This document shows positions 25,106-33,136 of a stretch of DNA of 56,333 bases, piece after piece. The position numbers and the translations under genes are program-made. The notes below the pieces were generated by a model. That model made no database searches. It was not told the DNA's origin and saw only the letters and a list, made by a program, of their open reading frames with translations. The stretch's first letter is position 1. Each line of letters begins with the position of its first letter. The stretch is taken from the NCBI GenBank assembly GCA_001303585.1, contig LJTT01000027.1, forward strand, positions 1-56,333, given 5' to 3'. Source of the DNA: Betaproteobacteria bacterium SG8_41. GTDB taxonomy: Bacteria > Pseudomonadota > Gammaproteobacteria > Burkholderiales > SG8-41.

Positions 25106-25966
25106 ATGACATCACCAACCATCCGCCAGCTAGCGCAAACAGAACAACCGCTCGTCCTGCCCGGCGCGCACGACGCCCTGTCGGCGCTGCTCATCAAGCA
25201 GGCCGGCTTCAAAGGCTTCTTCATCGGCGGCTTCCAGACCGCCGGGGCGCGCTACGGACTGCCGGACATCGGCCTGTGCCAGCTCGGGGAGTTCTCCGCG
25301 GCATTTCGGGACATCATCAACGCGTGTGACCTGCCGGTACTGGTCGACGCGGACAACGGTTACGGCGACGTCAAGAATTGCGTGCACCTTCTGAATACGT
25401 ACGAGCGCATGGGCGTGCAGGCCATGTTCATCGAGGATCAGGTCTCGCCCAAGCGCTGCGGCCATATGGCCGGAAAACGAATCGTCCCGAGCGAGGAGAT
25501 GGAAGCGAAGCTGCGCGCCATGGCTGCAAACCGGATCAATCCGGACACCTTTATCGTGGCGCGCACCGATGCGCGCGCGCTGCATGGCATGGACGAGGCC
25601 CTGCGCCGCGCCGAGCGCTACGTGCGCGCCGGCGCCGACGGGATATTCATCGAATCCATGCTCAACGAGGAGGAGATCGCGCGCGCGGTTAGGGAAGTCG
25701 ATACCGTGCATGTGGCGAACATGCTGGAAGGCGGAATGACGCCGATCCTCAAGCCCTCAGTGCTGGGGCAGATGGGCTACAAGATCGCGCTCTACGGCAT
25801 TACACTGCTGCTGCGCGTGACCAGGACCATGCAGATGGCGCTTGCCGACCTGAAGAGCGATGACCTCGAGCTCGTGGGCACAGGCGCGCCCTTTGAGGAA
25901 TACACGAAGATCGTGGGGATCGACCGCTGGCGCCGGATCGAAGAAAAGTTTGGGCGAAAGCCGTGA
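25106..25966 (+). CDS. Isocitrate lyase / PEP mutase superfamily protein with KRCGH loop
   Basis: A 286-residue TIM-barrel enzyme: LPGAHDALSALLIKQAGFKG, LVDADNGYGDVKNCVHLL (about 75-92), AMFIEDQVSPKRCGHMAGK (about 105-123) and FIVARTDARALHGMDEALRR. Unlike the paralogue at 9175 it keeps the flexible-loop cysteine in KRCGH, the catalytic motif of methylisocitrate, dimethylmalate and carboxyvinyl-phosphonate-type enzymes. A C-C lyase acting on a 2-methyl-malate or isocitrate-like substrate is likely. The stop TGA is the beginning of a repeat array, and the enolase-superfamily gene follows 25 bp later. Confidence 0.9.
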   Translation: MTSPTIRQLAQTEQPLVLPGAHDALSALLIKQAGFKGFFIGGFQTAGARYGLPDIGLCQLGEFSAAFRDIINACDLPVLVDADNGYGDVKNCVHLLNTYERMGVQAMFIEDQVSPKRCGHMAGKRIVPSEEMEAKLRAMAANRINPDTFIVARTDARALHGMDEALRRAERYVRAGADGIFIESMLNEEEIARAVREVDTVHVANMLEGGMTPILKPSVLGQMGYKIALYGITLLLRVTRTMQMALADLKSDDLELVGTGAPFEEYTKIVGIDRWRRIEEKFGRKP

Positions 25967-25990
25967 GTCGTAAATCGTGAATGGTGAGTG
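25963..25990. repeat. Four heptamers bridging a stop codon and the next start codon
   Basis: GTGAGTC, GTAAATC, GTGAATG and GTGAGTG fill the complete gap. The first unit supplies the TGA of the upstream gene, and the last ends one base before ATG 25992. There is no recognisable ribosome site in between. Confidence 0.8.
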
Positions 25991-25991
25991 A

Positions 25992-27158
25992 ATGCGCATA
26001 ACGGATATCCGGGAGACAGCCGTTGCACTGAAGTCGGACCTGCGCAACGCGGTGTTCGACTTCAGCGAGATGACGACGTCAGTGGTCGCCGTCATCACCG
26101 ATGTGGTCCGCGAAGGCCGGCCGGTGGCCGGCTTTGCCTTCAACTCAACGGGCCGCTACGCCTGCGGCGCGCAGATGCGCGATCGCTTCATTCCGCGCCT
26201 GCGCAAGGCTCCGCCCGGCTCGCTGCTCAATGACGCGGGAGACAACCTCGATGCGGAGAAGATTCTCGCGTGCATGATGCAACGGGAGAAGCCGGGGGGG
26301 CACACGGAGCGCTCGGTTGCCATTGGCACGATCGAAGTGGCGGTCTGGGACGCGATCGCCAAGATTGCGGGAAAGCCGCTTCACCGGGTTCTCGCGGAAA
26401 AATACAGTGGCGGCCGGTCGCCGCAGAGGGTGCCGTGCTACGTCGGCGGCGGGTGGTACGAGCCGGGCAAGGGCGTAAAGGAGCTGCAGGACGAGATCCG
26501 CGCCAGGCTCGACCAGGGCTATACCACGATGAAGATCAAGGTTGGGGGCGCGGCCATTCCCGAAGACGTGAAGCGCGTGGAGGCGGCGCTCGCCGTGGTG
26601 GGCGCTGCCGACCGGCTCGCGGTTGACGCCAACGCCGGCTTCGACCGCACGCGCGCACTGGCTTATGCCAAGGCGCTGGCCCCGTTCCGGTTGCGCTGGT
26701 TCGAGGAGCCGACCGGGCCGCTCGATTACGCGCTGCTGGCCGACGTGGCGGCAGAGTACGATTCACCCATTGGTACTGGGGAGAACCTGTTTTCGACCGA
26801 GGACGTCGAGAACCTGGTCCGGTTCGGACGGCTGCGCCCAGACCGCGACATCATTCAGACCGACGTTCCGCAATCGTACGGCATCGTGCAGTTCTCGCGC
26901 ACGCTCGAAGCCGTGAAACGCCACGGCTGGGAGCGAAAGTCTTTTTTTCCGCACGGCGGCAACCAGATGACGCTGCACATCGTGGGCGGGTTCGGACTCG
27001 GCGGATGCGAGGCCTATCCGGGCGTGTTTGGCATCTTCGCGGGCTTTGCCGATGACGCGCGTGTCGAGAACGGTTTCCTGAAGCTGCCGGAGCGGCCGGG
27101 AATCGGGTTCGAGGCGCAGAATGCGCTTTACGCGGTCATGCGCGAACTCGTTGATTAA
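25992..27158 (+). CDS. Mandelate racemase / enolase superfamily protein
   Basis: A 388-residue enolase-superfamily enzyme. The capping domain (RITDIRETAVALKSDLRNAV) precedes the barrel. Catalytic and metal residues are seen in YTTMKIKVGG (KxK, about 180), LAVDANAGFDR (Asp, about 215), WFEEPTGPLDY (Glu, about 240) and IGTGENLFS (Glu, about 262), with the late stretch FFPHGGNQMTLH. It resembles the D-tartrate- or sugar-acid-dehydratase-like side of the superfamily. The gap to the upstream lyase gene consists only of four heptamer repeats, so translation may be coupled. Confidence 0.92.
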   Translation: MRITDIRETAVALKSDLRNAVFDFSEMTTSVVAVITDVVREGRPVAGFAFNSTGRYACGAQMRDRFIPRLRKAPPGSLLNDAGDNLDAEKILACMMQREKPGGHTERSVAIGTIEVAVWDAIAKIAGKPLHRVLAEKYSGGRSPQRVPCYVGGGWYEPGKGVKELQDEIRARLDQGYTTMKIKVGGAAIPEDVKRVEAALAVVGAADRLAVDANAGFDRTRALAYAKALAPFRLRWFEEPTGPLDYALLADVAAEYDSPIGTGENLFSTEDVENLVRFGRLRPDRDIIQTDVPQSYGIVQFSRTLEAVKRHGWERKSFFPHGGNQMTLHIVGGFGLGGCEAYPGVFGIFAGFADDARVENGFLKLPERPGIGFEAQNALYAVMRELVD

Positions 27159-27180
27159 ACGCAGATGAACGCAGATGGTC

Positions 27181-27205
27181 AAAAAAGGGGTCAGACCCCT
27201 TTTTT
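27181..27205. terminator. Bidirectional terminator-like hairpin
   Basis: AAAAAAGGGG (27181-27190), loop TCAGA and CCCCTTTTTT (27196-27205) form a 10-bp stem with A- and T-runs on the two sides, so it could terminate transcription from either strand. It lies between the convergent plus-strand enolase-family gene and the minus-strand gene set. The core GGGGTCAGAC word also occurs (reverse) near 49018. Confidence 0.75.
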
Positions 27206-27220
27206 TACGCGCAGTTGAAT

Positions 27221-27516
27221 TGAACCACGGAGGCGCGGAGAGAAACCACGGCTTGATACGAAACACCAAGCACGCCAAGAAGCCAGACGGGGCTGGACCG
27301 TCCTTCGGTGCGAGTCACGGCAAAGGTATCAGGAACCGGTTCCAGTTGCGAGGTGAGCAGGCTTGGCAAGGCAAAGGACGGTTCCTGACCCCAAGATGAC
27401 GAACGGCCGACCGTCCCCCGGCCGGCCGTTGCGCCTTGGCTATGATACTCAGTGTTGTCGGCGTGTTCCGCGCCTTGGCGGTTCAAATCCGCGTCGCTCC
27501 GCGCCTACGTGGTTCA
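27221..27516. mobile_element. MITE-like element with 20-bp terminal inverted repeats, no ORF
   Basis: TGAACCACGGAGGCGCGGAG at 27221-27240 matches the reverse complement of 27497-27516 at 19 of 20 positions. Inside, ACCGTCCTT near 27297 pairs with AAGGACGGT near 27373, and AGGAACCGGTTCC is itself palindromic. About 296 bp without a credible gene. It could be a non-autonomous element or a large structured RNA; no target-site duplication was recognised. Confidence 0.45.
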
Positions 27517-27529
27517 CCGTCCAACGGCG

Positions 27530-27760
27530 TCAAGCGTCGGGCGCCACGACGACTACGTGATCGCGGCTGACGTTTAGGAAAGGGACGACCATGATCCGGC
27601 GTCCTTCCATGTCCCAGACTTCGGCGTTCGTGACTGCAATGAACGGCTTCGACTCGACCATGTAGTCGGTGACACGCGCCCCCGGCACGAGTTCGATCTC
27701 ACCCTTGATGCGAAACGACCCTGCCAGCATTACCACCCGCGCCCGGTTATTGCCTTCCAT
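27530..27760 (-). CDS. Small conserved hypothetical protein
   Basis: A 76-residue protein beginning MEGNNRARVVMLAGSFRIKG, with CGGAGACAG upstream of ATG 27760; longer upstream frames have no coding character. It looks like a small beta-strand-rich domain (GSFRIKGEIELVPGARVTDY, KPFIAVTNAEVWDMEGRR, FLNVSRDHVVVVAP), possibly a barrel like those of regulatory or assembly proteins. I do not recognise a named function. It is last in the minus-strand gene set and follows the dehydrogenase gene by 76 bp. Confidence 0.65.
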   Translation of the reverse strand: MEGNNRARVVMLAGSFRIKGEIELVPGARVTDYMVESKPFIAVTNAEVWDMEGRRIMVVPFLNVSRDHVVVVAPDA

Positions 27761-27836
27761 CGTCTGTCTCCGTTGGCAGTGAGCGGTGAATCGAGGATCC
27801 TGACCTTGTCCATATCCGCGTCTATCTGCGGCTCGG

Positions 27837-28781
27837 TTACCGGGTTTTCTTGGCGCCCTGGCCACCCCGGTGCTCATTGTCGCGCAGATTCTGGAGGAAG
27901 CGAAGCATCTCGGTGTGATCGCTTCCGGCGCCGAGCGCCTGTTCCATCTCGTTCCAGATCCTGACGCAGGGTTCGGCAAGGGGCGCGGCGGTGCCGGTCG
28001 CGTTTGCGATTTCGAGCGCCATTCTCAGGTCCTTGGCCATCAGCCCCGTCGAGAAGCCGGCATTGAACGCACCGGACAGCATGAACTGCTTCATCTTGTT
28101 GGCGGTCGTGTTGTTCATGCCGCTGGACGCATTCAGGATGTCAACCAGCACATTGGGATCGATGCCGAAGCGCTGTGCCGCGATCGCAGCCTCGCACGCC
28201 GCGATCAGCCCTGCTGCCGAGACGTAGTTGTTGAGCGCCTTGATCGCATGGCCAGCGCCGAGCGGCCCGGCGTGGAAGATCTGCTTGCCCATTTTTTCGA
28301 GAACGGGCCGGCATATTTCTAGCAGGCCGCCGTCGCCGCCCGCCATGATGGCAAGTTGGCCGGAGACGGCCCGCTTCACTCCGCCCGAGACCGGGGCATC
28401 CATCAGCCGGATGCCGCGCGCTTCGAGCAGCGGCGCAAGCTCCCGCGTGGCGACAGGCGAAGACGAGCTCATGTCGAGGACGACCGCGCCCTTTGAGAGT
28501 CCTGCCGCCACGCAGTCACGCATCGAGTCCTGTTCCCCGCAAATGACTTTTCTCACGACGCCACCGTCGGGAAGCATCGTGATGACGAGCTCCGAGTGCT
28601 TGCCAAGGTCGGTGAGGCTGGACGGAGTCGAGGCCTGCTTTGAGGCGACAAAGGCACGGACCCGCGCCGGATCGAGGTCGTAAATGGCGAGCTGGTAGCC
28701 GGCATCCGACAGGTGTCCGGCCATGGGCGTGCCCATGGCGCCGATGCCGACGAAGCCGATTTTGCGGATGGCAGTATTCAT
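27837..28781 (-). CDS. NAD(P)-dependent 3-hydroxyisobutyrate dehydrogenase family oxidoreductase
   Basis: A 314-residue beta-hydroxyacid dehydrogenase. The N-terminal dinucleotide motif is GFVGIGAMGTPMAGHL (residues 9-24). The substrate segment MDAPVSGGVKRAVSGQLAIMAGG (about 122-144) carries the family DAPVSGG motif. The catalytic Lys is in GHAIKALNNYVSAAGLIAACE (about 175), and MAKDLRMALEIA lies near 240. The start at 28781 (MNTAIRKIG) is chosen; the open frame upstream is non-coding. It probably oxidises a 2- or 3-hydroxy acid or reduces tartronate semialdehyde. Likely cotranscribed with the ornithine-cyclodeaminase-like and ThDP genes. Confidence 0.92.
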   Translation of the reverse strand: MNTAIRKIGFVGIGAMGTPMAGHLSDAGYQLAIYDLDPARVRAFVASKQASTPSSLTDLGKHSELVITMLPDGGVVRKVICGEQDSMRDCVAAGLSKGAVVLDMSSSSPVATRELAPLLEARGIRLMDAPVSGGVKRAVSGQLAIMAGGDGGLLEICRPVLEKMGKQIFHAGPLGAGHAIKALNNYVSAAGLIAACEAAIAAQRFGIDPNVLVDILNASSGMNNTTANKMKQFMLSGAFNAGFSTGLMAKDLRMALEIANATGTAAPLAEPCVRIWNEMEQALGAGSDHTEMLRFLQNLRDNEHRGGQGAKKTR

Positions 28782-28851
28782 ATGACGAGCCCAATAAGAT
28801 TGACTGCGAGTGAGAAACGATAACAAAGGTGTCTGGCGCTTTTCTTGAGCC

Positions 28852-29811
28852 TTAGCCCCCGATCGGCAGCTCGGTGCCAATGCCGCGTTCGCGCGCGAGC
28901 TCCAGCATCCTTGCGCCGACCCAGATATCGAGTATGCCCATGCCGTGCGATTCGTAGAGCGTGATGTCGCCGGGCGACGAGCGTCCGCGCGCCGTGCCGG
29001 CAATGATTTCGCCCAGTTCCGGCAGCGAATCCCAATGACGCCACCCTTTCTCAATCGAAGAGAGCAGGTCGCCGCATTCCTTGCTGGCCGTGCCGCGCGA
29101 GTCGACGGCAATCACATCGCACCTCTTGACGGCCACATCGTCAAGCTCGCGCCGGCTCAGCGCGTTGGAACCCGCGGCATTCAAGTGCTGTCCGGGCTCC
29201 AGCCACTCGCCCTTGAGCACCGGCTCGGCCGATTTCGTGATGACGTTGACGACATGCGCTCCACGTACTGCCGCCTCCGCGCTCGGAGCCGGCGTGACCT
29301 CGATGCCCAGTTTCTGTGAAAGGCTTGAGCAAAAAGCCTGAAGGCGGTCGCGGTTGCGCGCAAAAACGCGCGCCGTGCGGATCTTTCTCACTTTGCATAC
29401 GGCCTCGAGCTGGCCGATGCCCTGGAAGCCGGCGCCGATCTGGCCGACGACGCTCGCGTCCTTGATCGCCAGGCGATCCGTCGCGACCCCGCTCGCGGCG
29501 CCGGTGCGTACCATGCTCATCCAGATCGCCTCGATGATCGCCTCGAGCCGTCCGCTTTCCGTATTGATGAGATGAACATAGAAGCTCTTGCCGTGCGGAG
29601 TCGTGTAGTAGTACTTGAACCCGATGCACTTGAGCGCGGGCGCCGCGGCCTGAAGGACATGCTGCGTGCCCGTCGGGAGACGGATCCGCGCCCGGGGCAC
29701 GTCGATGGCCTCGCCCAGCGCGCGGGCGCGCAGCGCCTGCTCGGCGCATTCCAGCGCGATCGGTACGGTGATGAGCTGCTTGATGTCGTTTTCGGTTAGA
29801 TAGCGCACCAT
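28852..29811 (-). CDS. Ornithine cyclodeaminase / mu-crystallin family protein
   Basis: A 319-residue NAD(P)-binding protein. The N-terminal dimer domain begins MVRYLTENDIKQLITVPIALE and has the segment GFKYYYTTPHGKSFYVHLINTESGRLEAI. The Rossmann motif is VGQIGAGFQGIGQLEAVCKV (about 125-144), with RVFARNRDRL as the second strand. Family members make proline from ornithine or act as ketimine reductases, alanine dehydrogenases or iminosuccinate reductases. An in-frame ATG 11 codons upstream exists but does not extend homology. It sits between the ThDP enzyme and the hydroxyacid dehydrogenase on the same strand. Confidence 0.92.
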   Translation of the reverse strand: MVRYLTENDIKQLITVPIALECAEQALRARALGEAIDVPRARIRLPTGTQHVLQAAAPALKCIGFKYYYTTPHGKSFYVHLINTESGRLEAIIEAIWMSMVRTGAASGVATDRLAIKDASVVGQIGAGFQGIGQLEAVCKVRKIRTARVFARNRDRLQAFCSSLSQKLGIEVTPAPSAEAAVRGAHVVNVITKSAEPVLKGEWLEPGQHLNAAGSNALSRRELDDVAVKRCDVIAVDSRGTASKECGDLLSSIEKGWRHWDSLPELGEIIAGTARGRSSPGDITLYESHGMGILDIWVGARMLELARERGIGTELPIGG

Positions 29812-29985
29812 CTTTTCAGTCCCAGAACGTGACCGCTGACCCATGACCGGTGACTGGACAAAAACCTAAAGCGCTCATTCCAAACGTGGCCTGCTTCGAC
29901 CTGCCTGTCCTCACCCCGCGAGACACTGCTTGCTGGAGGCAACCGTCCGGAGCGCGCGAGCTGTGCGCGGTTCACGGGTCACCGG

Positions 29986-31677
29986 TCACGCCTTCTTGTT
30001 CTTCAGGGCGGCGGCACGTATCGCGGTCAGCGTCGTGCGCGTGGTGATGGCGTCGGGATCGATGCGCAGCTCGAGCAGTGCGGAGGTCTTCGCCTTCCAC
30101 GCGCGCTCGAACGCGGGCTCGAAGTCAGCGGTCCTTTCCACGATCTCACCGTGCATGCCGTACGCTTTTGCCAGGGCGGCGAAATCGGGATTCTTGAGCT
30201 CGGTGCCGCTGATCCGGGTGGGGTATTCGCGTTCCTGGTGCATGCGGATCGTGCCGTACATGCCGTTGTTAATCACCAGGAACACGATCCTGGCGTCGTA
30301 CTGCGCTGCGGTCGCGAGTTCCTGGCCGGTCATGAGGAAATCGCCGTCCCCGCAGAAGCACACCACCGGCCGGTCGGGATGGACGAGCTTCGCCGCGACC
30401 GCGGCGGGAACGCCGTAACCCATGGCGCCGCTCGTCGGCGCCAGCTCCGTGCGACAGCCGCGATACTGGTAGAAGCGGTGGATCCACGCGGAAAAATTGC
30501 CCGCTCCGTTGGCGATGATCGTCTCGTCGGGCAGCCGGCCGCGCAGAAACACCATTACCTGCCCCAGATCCACGTCGCCCGGCGTCTCGCCTGGCCGTAT
30601 CCATTCCTCGTAATTGGCGCGCGCGGCGCGCGTCCACTCCTTCCACGGGCGAGACTCGACCGGCGGGAGCTTGCGGACAGCCCGGGCGAACTCGCGCGTG
30701 CCCGAGAGGATCGGCAGGTCCGGCTGATATACCCGGCCGAGGGTTTCCACTCCTGCATGCACATGCACGAATTTCTGCCTGGGTCTGGGCGCATCGACGA
30801 GCGTGTAGCCGCCGGTCGTCATCTCGCACAGGCGCGGCCCGATCGCGAGCAGGAGATCCGAGCTCTTGATGCGCTCGGACAAGGCGGGATTCACGCCGAT
30901 GCCGACGTCGCCAGAGAAATTCGGCAATCGATTGTCGTAGAGGTCCTGGCGCCGGAACGCCGTGCCGACGGGAAGATCGTTGGCTTCAATAAAGCCGCGA
31001 ATGTTGGCGCACGCCTCCGGGTCCCACATCGATCCACCAAGAATCACGAACGGCTGCCTCGCTTGTGACAGCATCTCGCGCAGCTTGCGCAAGTCCTCTT
31101 CGCCCGGGTGCGCCGCGATGCGCTGGTAGCAGCCTGTGTCGGCCACCGTCGCGGTCTCGGTGAGCATGTCCTCGGGCAGCGCGAGCACGACGGGACCGGG
31201 GCGACCCGATACCGCGGTGTGAAAAGCACGGCTTATGAATTCGGGAACGCGGTCGGCGCGGTCTATCTGCGCGACCCATTTCGCCATCTGGCCGTACATG
31301 CGGCGATAGTCGATCTCCTGGAATGCCTCGCGCTCGACGAAATCGTTGCCGACCTGCCCGATGAAAAGGATCAACGGCGTCGAGTCCTGCTGGGCCGTGT
31401 GGAGGCCGATTGCGGCGTTGGTTGCACCGGGGCCGCGCGTGACGAAGCAGATGCCGGGCCGTCCCGTGAGCTTGCCGTAGGCCTCCGCCATGTTGGCGGC
31501 GCCGCCCTCCTGGCGGCAGATGACGAAACGGATCTGGTCGCGCGCGTCGTAGAGCGCATCGAGCACGGCGAGATAACTTTCTCCCGGGACTCCGAAGGCG
31601 AGATCCACCTGATGGACTTTAAGCGCGTCGACGAGAAGTTGCCCGCCGGTGCGCGCGAGGGATTCACGAGGTTTCAT
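29986..31677 (-). CDS. Thiamine diphosphate-dependent enzyme (acetolactate synthase large-subunit-like)
   Basis: A 563-residue three-domain ThDP enzyme. The PYR domain contains the activating Glu in VICRQEGGAANMAEAYGK (about 55) and GICFVTRGPGATNA. The middle domain spans about 190-330. The PP domain carries the ThDP/Mg motif CGDGDFLMTGQELATAAQYD ending in INNGMYGT (about 445-480). The start at 31677 (MKPRESLARTGGQLLVDAL) is typical; the open frame before it is not coding. No acetolactate synthase small subunit is nearby, so a catabolic decarboxylase or carboligase (glyoxylate carboligase, oxalyl-CoA decarboxylase or benzoylformate-decarboxylase-like) is as possible as AHAS. It heads the minus-strand gene set. 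Confidence 0.92.
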   Translation of the reverse strand: MKPRESLARTGGQLLVDALKVHQVDLAFGVPGESYLAVLDALYDARDQIRFVICRQEGGAANMAEAYGKLTGRPGICFVTRGPGATNAAIGLHTAQQDSTPLILFIGQVGNDFVEREAFQEIDYRRMYGQMAKWVAQIDRADRVPEFISRAFHTAVSGRPGPVVLALPEDMLTETATVADTGCYQRIAAHPGEEDLRKLREMLSQARQPFVILGGSMWDPEACANIRGFIEANDLPVGTAFRRQDLYDNRLPNFSGDVGIGVNPALSERIKSSDLLLAIGPRLCEMTTGGYTLVDAPRPRQKFVHVHAGVETLGRVYQPDLPILSGTREFARAVRKLPPVESRPWKEWTRAARANYEEWIRPGETPGDVDLGQVMVFLRGRLPDETIIANGAGNFSAWIHRFYQYRGCRTELAPTSGAMGYGVPAAVAAKLVHPDRPVVCFCGDGDFLMTGQELATAAQYDARIVFLVINNGMYGTIRMHQEREYPTRISGTELKNPDFAALAKAYGMHGEIVERTADFEPAFERAWKAKTSALLELRIDPDAITTRTTLTAIRAAALKNKKA

Positions 31678-31797
31678 GGATGGCTGCCCGAGGAGGAAGC
31701 GCCGCCCCACGCGGCGCCTCCAATCTACCACGAACGCGCGCACTTGATCTAACTCAATGCAACGCGGCGCGCGGCCTGCTGCAATGGCAGCGTCCAG

Positions 31798-32553
31798 ATG
31801 ATAGACGATCCGTTCTTTTACGCGGTCGCCATCCCCGCGCTGCTGCTGGCCGGGATCAACAAGACCGGCTTTGCGAGCGGCCTCGGCGTGCTGGCCGTGC
31901 CGCTGATGTCGCTCGCGGTGCCGCCGCTGCAGGCTGTCGCGATCATGCTGGTGGTCTATTGCGTGATGGATCTTTTTGCGATGTGGGCCTATCGGCGACA
32001 CTGGGACCGGACGAATCTGCGCATTATCCTGCCCGCCGGTTTTGTCGGCATCGGCGTCGGTTGGCTGAGTGCGGGGACGCTTTCAACTCCCGCCATAAAG
32101 GTGATCGTTGGTGGCATCGCGATGTTGTTTACCCTGCATCACTGGCTCGGGCCGCATGCCGTTGCGCCACGCTCGCCGACACGGATAAAGGGTTATGTCT
32201 GCAGCGCCGTGGCCGGATACGCGAGCTTTGTCGCGCACGCCGGGGGACCACCCCTAAGCATGTATCTCCTGCCGCAGCGGATGGCACCCGCGCGCTATGT
32301 CGGCACCGCTGCCATGTACTGGGGCGTGATGAACTATGCCAAGTTGCTTCCCTTCGGCGCGCTCGGCCAGCTCGATTCCCGCAACCTGCTGACGGCGCTG
32401 GTGCTGCTGCCGCTTGCGCCCATCGGCACGCGTCTGGGGGTGTGGATCAACCGGACGATCAATCCAGTCTGGTTCTACCGGATCGTGTATGCGCTGACGT
32501 TTGCCGTCGGCGCAAAGCTCGTTTGGGACGGTCTTGGCAAGGTTCTCGCTTGA
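31798..32553 (+). CDS. TauE/SafE family (TSUP) membrane permease
   Basis: A 251-residue inner-membrane protein with about eight hydrophobic segments. The N-terminal repeat ALLLAGINKTGFASGLGVLAV and the internal GYASFVAHAGGPPLSMYLLP are the two TSUP half-repeat signatures. Family members export sulfite, sulfoacetate or other organosulfonates or organic acids. It is divergent from the ThDP gene (gap 120 bp) and is followed 30 bp later by a small membrane protein gene with a strong SD, so the two probably form an operon. Confidence 0.9.
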   Translation: MIDDPFFYAVAIPALLLAGINKTGFASGLGVLAVPLMSLAVPPLQAVAIMLVVYCVMDLFAMWAYRRHWDRTNLRIILPAGFVGIGVGWLSAGTLSTPAIKVIVGGIAMLFTLHHWLGPHAVAPRSPTRIKGYVCSAVAGYASFVAHAGGPPLSMYLLPQRMAPARYVGTAAMYWGVMNYAKLLPFGALGQLDSRNLLTALVLLPLAPIGTRLGVWINRTINPVWFYRIVYALTFAVGAKLVWDGLGKVLA

Positions 32554-32583
32554 CAGCGTGGTAGGCATTTCAAGGAGATGACC

Positions 32584-32976
32584 ATGAAATTTTCGACGAT
32601 CGAGATCCTGGCGGGCCTGCTGATCGTGCTGGCAGGGATCAAGCTCGCGGTGGTCTTCGTTGACGCGAGGGTGTGGCTTAAAATTGCAAGGCGCGTCTAC
32701 GCGATGCCTGCCGTGACTGCCTGGGTCGCGCTGCTTCTTGCCGGCTTCGTTCTTTACCTCCTGCTGCAGTCCGGCCTGACGATCGTTCAGGTGCTTGCCG
32801 TGACCGTGTTCGTTGCGTTGCTGTTGATGGTCGGTGTGGCGCCTTACGCGGGACAGTTGTTCGGGTGGCTCGAGACACAATCGCTGCCGGAGATGCTGAG
32901 GCGCCAGTGGCTGTACGTGATCGTTTGGGTGTTGCTGCTTGCGTGGGGGGCGGCGGAACTCGTCGCTGCGCGATAA
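32584..32976 (+). CDS. Small integral membrane protein of unknown function
   Basis: A 130-residue protein with about four hydrophobic helices (IEILAGLLIVLAGIKLAVVF, AVTAWVALLLAGFVLYLLL, TIVQVLAVTVFVALLLMVGV and YVIVWVLLLAWGAAELVAA). The start at 32584 is favoured by AAGGAG at 32572-32577; an ATG at 32578 is too close. No family recognised. Its position after the TauE/SafE gene suggests a membrane-associated partner or an unrelated neighbour. Confidence 0.75.
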   Translation: MKFSTIEILAGLLIVLAGIKLAVVFVDARVWLKIARRVYAMPAVTAWVALLLAGFVLYLLLQSGLTIVQVLAVTVFVALLLMVGVAPYAGQLFGWLETQSLPEMLRRQWLYVIVWVLLLAWGAAELVAAR

Positions 32977-33043
32977 CGTTGGGCGTCGCTTAAAGACCGG
33001 AGTCGGTCCGCCAAGGCCGCCAAGTAAAACCAAGAACAAAACA

Positions 33044-33078
33044 TGAGCCGCAGATAAACGCAGATAAACGCCGACAGG
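33044..33078. repeat. Decamer repeat (CGCAGATAAA type)
   Basis: GCCGCAGATAAACGCAGATA continued by AACGCCGACAGG shows three 10-bp units in the gap between convergent genes. Confidence 0.7.
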
Positions 33079-33136
33079 GTCGGACTCGAACGGCGTTGGC
33101 CGCAAGTGCCGCTCTTTTTGCCGGTGTGGCCGCGCT

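Noticed and set aside
31678..32001. N-terminal extension of the ThDP enzyme (671-codon frame)
   Set aside because: The extension overlaps the divergent permease gene and has no family similarity; MKPRESLARTGGQLL is the normal start.
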